Positions 34,900-43,616 of a DNA stretch of 56,815 nucleotides are shown here, piece after piece. Each line of letters opens with the position of its first letter. The stretch's first letter is position 1. A model generated the notes under the pieces. That model was not told the DNA's origin, did no database searches, and saw only the letters and a program-made list of their open reading frames with translations. This stretch comes from an uncultured Bacteroidales bacterium (GTDB taxonomy: Bacteria > Bacteroidota > Bacteroidia > Bacteroidales > UBA932): the NCBI GenBank assembly GCA_945948555.1, contig CAMFBM010000013.1:1-56815 (forward strand), read 5' to 3'. The position numbers were made by a program, and so were the translations under genes.

Positions 34900-35463
34900 T
34901 TACTTCCTGTAGCCGCACTTAGGGCAGACACCGTTCTCGTCAAGGGAGATTCCGCAGAGAGGGCAACGGTCGATTTTGTTCCTGGTCTCAAATTCGGCGG
35001 AAGCTGCGTTGACACCGCTTGTGAAAGTAATCTTGGCGATGTTCAGTTTGTCCTTGAGCAGGTCATAGACAATCTTGATCATACCTTCGACTGTCATTGT
35101 CTCCTTTGTGACGACCAGACGGCAGTCAGGATAGGCTGTTGCAAGTTCAGTCTTGAAAGCCTCGCCTTTCATTGTGTTGGTCGGATGACCGTTCTTGATA
35201 CCCTGTTTCTCGTAAACATCGAGGATTGCAGGAAGAAGCGGGTCGTCCTGTCTGAGGATTAGCGCGTGGTCAAAGTTCTTGAGAACGTCCCAGGCAATCT
35301 TTTTGATTTCGTTGCAAGGGTAAACCATGTTGACGCCATCGTTGATGCTGTCCTCAACCTCAATGGTGAGAAGGCCGGTGTGGCCGTGAAGGTACTGAGC
35401 CTCGCCCTGGAATCCGTAGAATCTGTGGGCATACTGAAGATCCAAAGTTGTAATGCTTCTCAT
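34900..35463 (-). CDS. PTPS/QueD-like protein with a C-terminal zinc ribbon, catalytic Cys not seen
   Basis: The 187-residue protein matches the 6-pyruvoyl-tetrahydropterin synthase fold: zinc ligands in YAHRFYGFQ and LHGHTG near residues 13 and 26, and NFDHALIL with the Asp-His pair. QueD and PTPS carry a Cys a few residues before HGH; here the segment is GEAQYLHGH with no Cys, but a Glu 5 residues before. The last 22 residues form a CPLC...CPKCG zinc ribbon that usual QueD proteins lack. It may be a PTPS-III-like or other variant of pterin chemistry. No other queuosine gene is adjacent. It has its own promoter and a purine-rich AAAGGAG site 9 bases before the ATG. Confidence 0.75.
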   Translation of the reverse strand: MRSITTLDLQYAHRFYGFQGEAQYLHGHTGLLTIEVEDSINDGVNMVYPCNEIKKIAWDVLKNFDHALILRQDDPLLPAILDVYEKQGIKNGHPTNTMKGEAFKTELATAYPDCRLVVTKETMTVEGMIKIVYDLLKDKLNIAKITFTSGVNAASAEFETRNKIDRCPLCGISLDENGVCPKCGYRK

Positions 35464-35505
35464 AATTTTTTCTCCTTTTTTAGTGTTTTTATTGTTTCTT
35501 TAATG

Positions 35506-35513
35506 CAAAAGTA
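35506..35513 (-). promoter_or_regulatory. -7 box of the PTPS/QueD-like gene
   Basis: On the minus strand, TACTTTTG (35513-35506) matches the consensus and lies 42 bases before the ATG. The region 35464-35634 is extremely AT-rich and holds no gene; no terminator for the MBL gene upstream was seen in it. Confidence 0.65.
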
Positions 35514-35634
35514 TATATATAATTCATATATATCAAATAGATTATATTTATAAATATATCGATTATTTCGATATGATGGAATAAGGCACGAATTCCGTAT
35601 ATGCAGCAAAACATACTGATGCACAGGAGTTGAA

Positions 35635-36492
35635 TCATTCAAGAATCAGACCGTCGTAGGCAGGAAGGATGTTTTCGAATGGAATCTTCTTCACAAGTTC
35701 TTTATATACAGGGAGTTGGTGTGAGAGGTGTGTCAGCCAGGAATGTTTCGCCCCGACCCTCAGCGCCACCTCGACCGCTTCCTGGAGGGAGAAATGCGAG
35801 ATGTGCTTTCCTTCTTTCACACAGTTGATAACGAAGTGATCAAGTCCTTGCAGCTTTTCAAACTCGCATTCGGGGATGCAGTTCATATCGGTACAATATG
35901 CAATGTTTCCGAAACGGAATCCCAGGACAGGCAGTTTGTAGTGCATTCCCCGGATGGGAATGACCATTGCGCTCCTGTCCGTCAGAGGAGCAGATCCGCT
36001 GTCAGCGTAGGAGTAGCCCACTCCGGATTCCCAGACCAGATTTCCGGTATTTTTCCAGGTACGGACCTCGAAGGGTTTCTCATCAATGGTGTGGATATGC
36101 CATTCGGGAGCTCCCGGGTATTTCTTTGTCTCGAATGCGTAGGAGTATTCTTTGCGCAGGGATTCCTCCACATATTTCTCGCACCAGATCTCGGCAGGCT
36201 TTCTCTCAAGATAGTTGAAAGCCCGGATGTCGTCCAGTCCTCCGGTGTGGTCCTTGTGATTGTGTGTCAACAGGATAGCATCAAGATGCGAAACTCCTGC
36301 ACGGAGCATCTGGTAGCGGAAATCGGGTCCGGCATCGACAAGAATCCGCATTCCGCAGTATTCCACCAGGACGGATGCCCGGAGTCTTTTGTCCCTTGGG
36401 TCCTCCGATGTGCAGACCTCGCAGCCGCAGCCTATCATCGGTATGCCCTGGGATGTCCCGGTTCCCAAAAATGTGAGTTTAGCCTTTTCCAT
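35635..36492 (-). CDS. MBL-fold hydrolase (PhnP-like)
   Basis: The 285-residue metallo-beta-lactamase-fold protein has the metal motif THNHKDHTGGLDDI near residue 78. An N-terminal GTGTSQGIPMIGCGCEVC motif contains a Cys cluster like that of PhnP. Further ligands are in IAYCTDMN and LTHLSHQL. PhnP cleaves cyclic phosphodiesters; Bacteroidota paralogues are usually annotated only as MBL hydrolases, so the substrate is open. ATG 36492 starts one base after the mtaB stop, so mtaB and this gene are co-translated. An earlier in-frame ATG lies inside mtaB and is rejected. Confidence 0.85.
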   Translation of the reverse strand: MEKAKLTFLGTGTSQGIPMIGCGCEVCTSEDPRDKRLRASVLVEYCGMRILVDAGPDFRYQMLRAGVSHLDAILLTHNHKDHTGGLDDIRAFNYLERKPAEIWCEKYVEESLRKEYSYAFETKKYPGAPEWHIHTIDEKPFEVRTWKNTGNLVWESGVGYSYADSGSAPLTDRSAMVIPIRGMHYKLPVLGFRFGNIAYCTDMNCIPECEFEKLQGLDHFVINCVKEGKHISHFSLQEAVEVALRVGAKHSWLTHLSHQLPVYKELVKKIPFENILPAYDGLILE

Positions 36493-36493
36493 G

Positions 36494-37789
36494 TTATATC
36501 TCCACTTCGACAATCTGACCAATCTGCGATGGGTCGTACGGCCGGGCTACCCGGATATAATTGCCTGTGTAGCCGTACATCATACCATCCTTGTCCGTGC
36601 TCTCGAAAAGAACCTTCTCCCGGATTCCGCTGTTTGTCCGGACGAACTCCGAATGCAGTTCTGCGCACAGCCCTTCAAGTATTTCCACGCGCTTTGTCTT
36701 GATGCAGTCCTGAACCTGGTCTTTCCTGCAGGCTGCCCTTGTGCCTGCCCTTCTTGAGTAGGGGAAGATGTGGATGAATGCTGGTCTTACCCTGTCCTTC
36801 AAGAAGTTGTAGGTCTGGAGGAAGTCCTCTTCGCTTTCCCCGGGGAATCCCGCAATGACATCGATTCCGATGAACACCTTCGGCTTCCCCTCTGCTTCCA
36901 TCCTCTCCCGGATGCGCCGGATCTTTCTTTCAAAGAATGCCGTGTCGTACCTTCGCCCCATCTCCGAAAGCACCTTGTCGCACCCCGACTGGAGCGGAAT
37001 GTGGAAATGCGGCAGGAACTTGCTGCCGGAGGCAATCCAGTCGATGATTTCGTCCGTCAGAAGGTTTGGCTCAATCGAGGATATTCTGTACCTTTCAATC
37101 CCCTCAACCCCGTTCAGCGCCTTGAGCAGTTCAAAAAAGGATTCCCCCGTGGTCTTTCCGAAGTCACCGGTGTTGACACCTGTCAGGACAATCTCCTTCA
37201 TCCCTTCTGCAGCAATCTCCCTTGCCTGGGAGAGTACTTCCGACATCGGGATGTTCCTGCTTTCACCCCTGGCGTAAGGTACTGTGCAGTAGGCACATTT
37301 GTAGTCACATCCGTCTTGTATCTTCAGGAACGAACGGGTCCTTTCCCCGGTCGAGAATGCCGCGAAGATGTCTTCCCCGCAGTGTGTCTCACCTTCAGGA
37401 CGCTCAGTTGGAACCTTTCCCGCTGAGTCAGGTCCCTTTCTTTCAAGGGAATATTCAACGACTGCAGGTACCACCATTGATTTCTCCTTTGCTCCGAACA
37501 CGAACTTTACCCCCTCGATTGCCTCTATTTCCTTTCGCTTGAGCTCGGCATAGCAGCCGGTCACTACAATCGCCGCCCCGGGATTGCTCCTGTGCAGTTT
37601 CCGGATGATGTTACGGCATTTCTTGTCGGAGTGTTCCGTCACGCTGCAAGTATTCACAAGGCAGATGTCCGCCTTCTCGTTCCAGGGAACTACCTCGAAG
37701 CCTTGGGCGATGAATTTCCTTTCGTATGTTGAAGTCTCGGCGTAATTCAGTTTGCAGCCGAGTGTCACGAATGATATCTTTGTCGTCAT
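36494..37789 (-). CDS. mtaB: tRNA methylthiotransferase MtaB
   Basis: The 431-residue radical SAM enzyme adds a methylthio group to t6A37 of tRNAs reading ANN codons. The N-terminal UPF0004 domain has its three Cys in TLGCKLNYAE, NTCSVTEHSD and TGCYAE. The radical SAM motif CDYKCAYCTVPYARG lies near residue 160. A TRAM-like tail ends the protein. The GCKLN form and the overall order fit MtaB rather than MiaB or RimO. The first four bases overlap the end of folB, and the MBL gene follows by one base. Confidence 0.92.
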   Translation of the reverse strand: MTTKISFVTLGCKLNYAETSTYERKFIAQGFEVVPWNEKADICLVNTCSVTEHSDKKCRNIIRKLHRSNPGAAIVVTGCYAELKRKEIEAIEGVKFVFGAKEKSMVVPAVVEYSLERKGPDSAGKVPTERPEGETHCGEDIFAAFSTGERTRSFLKIQDGCDYKCAYCTVPYARGESRNIPMSEVLSQAREIAAEGMKEIVLTGVNTGDFGKTTGESFFELLKALNGVEGIERYRISSIEPNLLTDEIIDWIASGSKFLPHFHIPLQSGCDKVLSEMGRRYDTAFFERKIRRIRERMEAEGKPKVFIGIDVIAGFPGESEEDFLQTYNFLKDRVRPAFIHIFPYSRRAGTRAACRKDQVQDCIKTKRVEILEGLCAELHSEFVRTNSGIREKVLFESTDKDGMMYGYTGNYIRVARPYDPSQIGQIVEVEI

Positions 37790-38151
37790 TTGTCTGAATC
37801 AGTGATTGTTACACGCGACCACCCCGTTTTCCCCGCAACAGGTGGATTGCGTTTTGAGACTCTTACGGTAATCGATGAGAACTGTGGAAATTCTTTTTTG
37901 ACAGCCTTGACTATCCTGCCTGCCACATTCTCCAGAAGGTTGGACGGGGTGTCCATCTCTTTTGCCGTTATGTCATAGATTTTCCCGTAGTCCGCTGTGT
38001 CTGAAAGGGAGTCGCTTTCTGCAGCCTTCGAAAAATCGGTCTCTCCGCGGAAGTCCACGGTAAAGAAGTTCCCCTCTTTCCTCTCATTTTCGAGACAACC
38101 GTGACGGGAATGGAATTCCATTCCCTCGAGTTCTATTATATTTATGGTCAT
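37786..38151 (-). CDS. folB: Dihydroneopterin aldolase
   Basis: The 121-residue enzyme makes 6-hydroxymethyl-dihydropterin in folate synthesis. The family start IELEGMEFHSRHGCLENERKE holds the conserved Glu/His residues. DTADYGKIYDI supplies the conserved Tyr, and VRVSKRNPPV carries the catalytic Lys. The length is normal. It overlaps mtaB by four bases (ATGA), so the two are coupled. The presence of a normal FolB argues against the PTPS-like protein at 34900 being needed to bypass it. Confidence 0.93.
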   Translation of the reverse strand: MTINIIELEGMEFHSRHGCLENERKEGNFFTVDFRGETDFSKAAESDSLSDTADYGKIYDITAKEMDTPSNLLENVAGRIVKAVKKEFPQFSSITVRVSKRNPPVAGKTGWSRVTITDSDK

Positions 38152-38191
38152 ATATTTATATATATCTTATATATATTGTATCTTTTGAAAA

Positions 38192-38905
38192 TCAGGCGAG
38201 AAGACAGAAGACGCACGGTCTTTTTCCGATGATGACGGGGGAGGATTTCCATTGGCCGACGGTCATTGTCCGGATGAAGGCATCGGGCATTGTCACGTTG
38301 CAGGCTACACAAAGTCTTGTGGACGGATTGCAGGAGGCCAGTATGTCCTTGAACATCGCGTCGTTGCGGTACGGGGTCTCGATGAAGATCTGCGTCTGGG
38401 AATGTGCGGCGGAGATTTTCTCGATAGCCCTCAGGCGTGATCTTCTCTCGTCTGTCTTGGCCGGGAGATAGCCGCAGAAGGCAAATGACTGCCCGTTCAG
38501 TCCGGAAGCCATCAGCGAGAGCATCAGGGAGGACGGACCTGTCAGAGGAACCACCTCGATTCCCCTGCGGTGTGCCAGTGCGACCAGTTGTGCCCCGGGG
38601 TCCGCCACGGCAGGAAGCCCCGCCTCTGAAATCAGTCCGACATCCGACCCGTCCTCGAACAGGGACATATATCCCTCAATTTCAGAAATGTCCGTGTGCT
38701 CGTTCAATTCGCGGAATTCCAGGTTGTCGATCATCCCTTTCAGACCTGCCCGCGAAAGGAAACGCCTTGCGGTGCGCACCTCTTCAACGACATATTTCTT
38801 CACTGATGCGATGGTCTCGAACACGGTCTGGGGAAGTACCTGCACGGGGTCGTTGTCTCCGAGCGGTGACGGTATGAGATATAGTTTACCCATTTGTTTA
38901 CCCAT
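38192..38905 (-). CDS. RsmI-like SAM-dependent methyltransferase
   Basis: The 237-residue protein has the tetrapyrrole methylase fold. It shows LYLIPSPLGD at the start, EEVRTARRFLSRAGLKG, ISEAGLPAVADPGAQLV and VPLTGPSSLMLSLMASGLNGQSF, the signature of RsmI, which 2'-O-methylates C1402 of 16S rRNA. The N-terminal region differs from that of E. coli RsmI (no GTLYVVATPIGNL), so it is a related branch common in Bacteroidota; the target is inferred. ATG 38905 and 38893 are both possible. It follows the tamB stop by 1 base. Confidence 0.85.
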   Translation of the reverse strand: MGKQMGKLYLIPSPLGDNDPVQVLPQTVFETIASVKKYVVEEVRTARRFLSRAGLKGMIDNLEFRELNEHTDISEIEGYMSLFEDGSDVGLISEAGLPAVADPGAQLVALAHRRGIEVVPLTGPSSLMLSLMASGLNGQSFAFCGYLPAKTDERRSRLRAIEKISAAHSQTQIFIETPYRNDAMFKDILASCNPSTRLCVACNVTMPDAFIRTMTVGQWKSSPVIIGKRPCVFCLLA

Positions 38906-38906
38906 T

Positions 38907-41900
38907 TCAGCCTTTTCTGCTTTTTTTCTTTTTGTCATCCGGAGTGATCTTCAACCTGACCTTTTCCTCGTTCCTTGCATTCTCGATCGCATCCATATCC
39001 ATCTTTTCGCGTTTCTTCCTGCCTGCGAAAGTCCTCCTGACGAGCTGGCCGAACCTGTTGAACTCCTGCTGGAAGGTGATACCCACTCCGTTGCGCTGGG
39101 AGTTGTCGAGGTAGTTGGAATACTGGTCGGCGGAATGTGAGAAGAGGTTCAGTCGGAACACTCCCTGACGGTCCAACTTTATTTCTATGTCGATGTCACC
39201 CACGACATCGCTGTTTGAATTGCTTGTGCGGTACTGTCTGTTGCCGATGTTCCCGTTCACCACAACCCTGTTGTTGAAGAGCTGGGTCGAGACTGCCACG
39301 TCGAAGATGTTTCTTCCGCGCGAGTTCTGCTGGTAGCTGAGCCCCAGGTCAAGCGGGATGTTCAGCTTCTGTAGAATGTTGTTCACCTGATTCGCCATAA
39401 TTTCGGTTACATTCGACATCAGCACTGACGAGTTGTTGACAATACCTGACTGCTCGTCTGGAAGGAAACCGTTGGAAATCAACAGGGAAAGGAACTGCTT
39501 CTGAACCTTGTCCTCGGTGCTGAGGGCACTTTCGACCCTTGACTTGACGACAGGGTCGAGGTCTGGGATGTTTATGGAAAAGTTCAGGCGCGGATTCTTC
39601 AGCTGGCCGCTCACAGCCAGCCCGCATTCCACGGGCCTGCGGTTGTTCACTGAGGATGTGTCCGCAATCAGGGTGGACAGGGATGCCTTGGTCTTGTAGG
39701 TTGCTCCGATGTTCAGGGTGGTCTCCATCACGTCACCGTTGAACCTGATCGTACTGCCCTCATTGATGGTGAAGTCCCTCGCGGCTATTCCGAGGGCGAC
39801 GAAATGGAAGTTGCCCCGGCTGATGGTGTAGTCGCCCTTCAGCTTGAAATCGTCTGTGCCGCCTCCAAGGAAAATCTCGATGTTGCCGGCACCGCGTCCG
39901 TTGAGGATGTTCCCGCTCTCCCTGTCAATCTCGATGAAAGCCTCCACTTCAGGGGTAGGTTCCACTTTCAGGTTCAGGGAGAATTCGTTGGAGGATGTCT
40001 TCTGCTTCTTGAGGTTCCTCATCATCTCTTCGTAAGGGTCGATTTCGTTTTCGGTTTCCTCCATCTTGAATTTCAGAAGGTCGGTCGTTCCGGCATTTAC
40101 AGAGGAGTTGATCGGGATGTGGATGTTGCCCTCTTTTGAGGTCACTGCATTGGCTGTCAGGAGAATTGACTTGAGCGGTCCCGTCACTGAGACATCGCCT
40201 GTGGCAAAGAGGTTTCCGTAGAAGTATTCGCTCTGTTTCTGCGTCAGGTTGACCGCTTCCATCCTGCTGACCCTGATGTGCGTGTCGAACTCGATGTCCC
40301 TGAAATGGTTGTAGGCTATTCCGCCGGTCACCGCACCGTTATTCCCGAAACGGTCCCTGATGATGATGTCGTCGAAATACACCCCGTCGCCATCAGCGTG
40401 GAATGTTCCGGAGGCGTTGTATGGCACATTCGTGTAGGCGATTGTGAGCAGGGACTCGTCGATTCTCATTCCTTCCGTTCTGATTTCGAGGTTGTCAAGC
40501 GGCCCCTCGACGGCAGCCAGTCCGGAGATGCGTCCGTCAAAATCGGAGAATATCTCATCCAGGAAAGGGTGGAAATAGCCGACTTCCATACTGTCTAGCA
40601 CGGCCTGTATCTCAAGTCTGTTCAGGGAAGGGGAGTAGTTGCCGTCCACGTCCAGGGTGCTCTTGCCCCGGATGTCATTGGCAAGGCTGATGTCAAAGCG
40701 CTTGTAGTCGGGATTCCACTTGCTTGAGATGTCCAGCCTTCCGAGATTCCTGCCTGCCACTCCGGCCGAGTCGCAGACAAAGTCCGCAAGAATCGCCCTG
40801 CTTCCCGAAGGGGATGTCACCCGGGCCATTCCGGTCACCTGTCCCCTGATCGATGCGTTCTGCTTTATCAGAGGGTTGACAATGGACAGGTCGAAATGCT
40901 CAAGGTTGACATTGAGGGTGTCCGTGCCGGTGTGCGAGAAGCCTCCCGTCGCGGTGACCGCCTGTGAGTCGCTGCGGAATTCCAGGTTGCCGACATTGAT
41001 GTCCTTTCCGCACAAGGTGGCTTCGGAATGGTATATGTTCCATTGCCTGGAATTAAGATAGACGGTTGATGGCAGAAGTTCCAGGGCATATTCCGTCTTC
41101 CCGTCTTTCTGCGCGACATTGCAGACCATCACGACCTCTCCCCGGTTGTCAAGGTCTCCCCGGTTGTCGTAGCGGAAGGCCAGCCCTAGGTGGTCATTGT
41201 CTGCTAACAGTTCGAGGTTCCCGTCCTTGAGCAGAAGTGACGCTGCGCTGATTTCGCTGCTGGTGAGCCGTCCTGCCAAGGTGCCGTTCAGGTTGTCCAG
41301 GTTCAGGTGTATGTCTTTGATATATTGTTCCTTGAATGCCAGTCTCCTGGAATCCATCCCCACCTTCAGCATCCCGTCGCGGTCCAGTGTCAGGTCCAGT
41401 GTCGAGTTCTCGGCAATGTAGGTGCCCGGGGCTATGAATGACAGGAGCCCGTTTGTCTTGATGGTCCTGAGCGACAGACTGTAGTCGTTTCCGCTGAAGG
41501 TCTCTTTCCTGATTTCTCCGATGGAGGGCAGTTCCCTGTTGAGGGTTACTGCCTTGAGATCCCTGATGAAAGCTGCCACGGAAGATGAACCTGAATACTC
41601 TCCCCGGAGAAATCTCGAATCCAATGTGATCCGGTTCCGTTCGCTTCCGGTTTGCGAGGAGACTGTAATGTCACCGATGTCCTGTTTCCCGAGGGCGTTT
41701 TCCAGCACCAGTCCTGCAATTTCTATGTCCCCTGAAAGTTCACCGCTGCTCTTGCTGATGAAGTCTGCCTTAGTCCTGAACCTGATTTCGGACCTGTCGC
41801 CCCTGCGGTCCAGATTGAGAGCATGGAGGTCGGCATAGCCCAGGTTTGCGTAAAATCTGTAAAGTGCTTCGTCCGTCTTCTTGGATGTTGTGACTACACC

Positions 41901-43499
41901 TTGAAAGAGGAAGTTGAGGTTGGGGTCGGAACAGATCAGTTTTCCGTCGAATCGTCCTCCTTCCAGAAGCCCTTTTGCCTGTATACTGCCGTAGTCGTAG
42001 TCATTGAAGTTGAGCCTGCTGATTTTCAGGGAATCGATTGAGAGCCTGTTCCCGGATGTTTTTCCTCCGAAGGCCGCCGTGATGCCGGCATTGACGGAAC
42101 ATTCGCCGATCGGTGCCTTCGAGTACAGTTTGCTGATGACAAGGTCCTTTGTCTCAAGTGTGCCGCTCAATCCCAGGCTGCCTCCCTTGTCGAGCAGACC
42201 TGTGAGTGTGATCCCGGCATTGGCGATACCTGCGGATGAGCGGACGGAAGCCTTGACCCCGAGCCTGTTCAGCGAACCTTTGACAGATGCTGCCATCCTG
42301 AAATCCAGACCTTTGCCGAACTGCCGGATGTTCAGAGCGGCCCCCTTTGCCCAGGAATTGATGAAACGGTCAAGCCCGTAGGATGAGAAAGAGGTGTTTT
42401 CGAGCCTCAGATCGGTTTTCATCTTCTCTGTTTCGGGAAGCCCTTCGATGGTCCCGGAAATTCTTCCGGTGAATCTTCCGTTTCCTGTCGCAAATTCAAG
42501 TCCTGCAAGGGACAGCTTTCTGACTGTTCCTCGCCCCATGCCATTGACGGTCATTGTCAGCGGGTTGTCTGCAAGCTGTGGCACGAAATAGGACAATGAC
42601 TTGAAACTCAGTTCCGATCTGTCCAGTTCAACCTCCATCACCACCTTGTCGATGTACTCCTTGAAATCATCTACATCGTCGTACAGCATCGCGAACCTGT
42701 CCAGGTGGATATCGCTCCAGAGGTCAGTCAGGCGCAGGTCCAGAATCTCCGCCATTCCGCGCCCGACCCTTGTCCTGCCTGAAAGTGATGTGGCTGCATA
42801 CCCGCTCTTCTCCCTGAATGACAGGTGGTCAAGTTCGCCGGTCATTATTTTGCCGGTGAGCCTGAGGTGCCTTCCGCGGACCATGATGTCAGTCACGTCG
42901 AGGTCGCACCAGTCAATTCCTCCGACGTAGTTTGTCCCCCTGTCGGTCGTGTAGTCCTTCATCCTGAAATGGATGTTGTCCAGGTCCAGTTCCTTGATGT
43001 GGAACACCTCCTTTGGAACGACTTCCTTCTTCGTGGATTTGGGAATACGGAACATCCTTGTCAGATTTGTTGAACTCTCTCCGTCTTCAAGCACCAGGTT
43101 CATTGCGGCGTCCTCGATGTAAACCTCGCTGATATTTATGCTCCTTCCGAGGAGCCCCTTCAGGGAGAAACTTGCGAGAATTCTGGAGGCGGTGAAGAAA
43201 GTGTCGATTCTTTCCGTGCCGATTCTGTCGAATTTTTCCAGGGCTTCCTTGTCCGTGACATCCTCCGTGGATATGGAACAAGGCATCTTGTCAACTATGA
43301 CCACATTGTTGAGAATCAATGTACTGAATGGTCTGAACTGGATTCTGTCAAAGGAAATCCATGCATCTATCAGGTTTTCGGAGACGGCCCGTGCAGCTTT
43401 GCCGGCAAGAAATGTCTGGACTACAGGCATCTGTAATGTAAGAATGCCTGCGGCAATGACCACGATCAAACTCAGGACCGTGTACCGGATTATTTTCAA
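38907..43499 (-). CDS. tamB: TamB-family (DUF490) translocation and assembly module protein
   Basis: The roughly 1530-residue protein has one N-terminal membrane anchor (VLSLIVVIAAGILTLQ). A very long beta-rich body of AsmA/TamB-type repeats follows, with the TamB C-terminal domain at about 1080-1500 (FNGDVMETTLNIGATYKTKA, SINIPDLDPVVKSRVESALS, QFLSLLISNGFLP). Such proteins bridge the periplasm and move lipids or help outer membrane protein assembly. The frame is open to ATG 43592, but that lies upstream of the -7 box at 43561-43568. A start at TTG 43499 or another non-ATG codon between 43500 and 43555 is more likely. The tail is Lys-rich. Confidence 0.88.
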   Translation of the reverse strand: MKIIRYTVLSLIVVIAAGILTLQMPVVQTFLAGKAARAVSENLIDAWISFDRIQFRPFSTLILNNVVIVDKMPCSISTEDVTDKEALEKFDRIGTERIDTFFTASRILASFSLKGLLGRSINISEVYIEDAAMNLVLEDGESSTNLTRMFRIPKSTKKEVVPKEVFHIKELDLDNIHFRMKDYTTDRGTNYVGGIDWCDLDVTDIMVRGRHLRLTGKIMTGELDHLSFREKSGYAATSLSGRTRVGRGMAEILDLRLTDLWSDIHLDRFAMLYDDVDDFKEYIDKVVMEVELDRSELSFKSLSYFVPQLADNPLTMTVNGMGRGTVRKLSLAGLEFATGNGRFTGRISGTIEGLPETEKMKTDLRLENTSFSSYGLDRFINSWAKGAALNIRQFGKGLDFRMAASVKGSLNRLGVKASVRSSAGIANAGITLTGLLDKGGSLGLSGTLETKDLVISKLYSKAPIGECSVNAGITAAFGGKTSGNRLSIDSLKISRLNFNDYDYGSIQAKGLLEGGRFDGKLICSDPNLNFLFQGVVTTSKKTDEALYRFYANLGYADLHALNLDRRGDRSEIRFRTKADFISKSSGELSGDIEIAGLVLENALGKQDIGDITVSSQTGSERNRITLDSRFLRGEYSGSSSVAAFIRDLKAVTLNRELPSIGEIRKETFSGNDYSLSLRTIKTNGLLSFIAPGTYIAENSTLDLTLDRDGMLKVGMDSRRLAFKEQYIKDIHLNLDNLNGTLAGRLTSSEISAASLLLKDGNLELLADNDHLGLAFRYDNRGDLDNRGEVVMVCNVAQKDGKTEYALELLPSTVYLNSRQWNIYHSEATLCGKDINVGNLEFRSDSQAVTATGGFSHTGTDTLNVNLEHFDLSIVNPLIKQNASIRGQVTGMARVTSPSGSRAILADFVCDSAGVAGRNLGRLDISSKWNPDYKRFDISLANDIRGKSTLDVDGNYSPSLNRLEIQAVLDSMEVGYFHPFLDEIFSDFDGRISGLAAVEGPLDNLEIRTEGMRIDESLLTIAYTNVPYNASGTFHADGDGVYFDDIIIRDRFGNNGAVTGGIAYNHFRDIEFDTHIRVSRMEAVNLTQKQSEYFYGNLFATGDVSVTGPLKSILLTANAVTSKEGNIHIPINSSVNAGTTDLLKFKMEETENEIDPYEEMMRNLKKQKTSSNEFSLNLKVEPTPEVEAFIEIDRESGNILNGRGAGNIEIFLGGGTDDFKLKGDYTISRGNFHFVALGIAARDFTINEGSTIRFNGDVMETTLNIGATYKTKASLSTLIADTSSVNNRRPVECGLAVSGQLKNPRLNFSINIPDLDPVVKSRVESALSTEDKVQKQFLSLLISNGFLPDEQSGIVNNSSVLMSNVTEIMANQVNNILQKLNIPLDLGLSYQQNSRGRNIFDVAVSTQLFNNRVVVNGNIGNRQYRTSNSNSDVVGDIDIEIKLDRQGVFRLNLFSHSADQYSNYLDNSQRNGVGITFQQEFNRFGQLVRRTFAGRKKREKMDMDAIENARNEEKVRLKITPDDKKKKSRKG

Positions 43500-43560
43500 T
43501 GCCTTTCTGATTTCTCTCGGTATTTTTAGGAATATGCAGATTCCTGTTGTCCGTAAACTG

Positions 43561-43589
43561 CAAAAATAGTGAAAAAATGCGTATGTTTG
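43561..43589. promoter_or_regulatory. Divergent promoters for tamB and the nucleoside kinase
   Basis: Minus strand: TATTTTTG at 43568-43561 with a TTG about 21 bases upstream, for tamB. Plus strand: TATGTTTG at 43582-43589, for the kinase gene at 43617; its -33 box is not clear. The two -7 boxes are only 13 bases apart and point away from each other, so each -33 region overlaps the other promoter. Confidence 0.65.
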
Positions 43590-43616
43590 CAACCGCTAAC
43601 CAACTGCAAATTTCCA

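Noticed and set aside
35728..36702. 324-residue plus-strand open frame
   Set aside because: It is antisense to the MBL hydrolase and mtaB genes, has no recognisable motif and follows codon bias of the opposite strand.
38932..43571. Many 60-140 residue plus-strand frames
   Set aside because: They are shadows of the long tamB gene on the minus strand; none has a domain or promoter.
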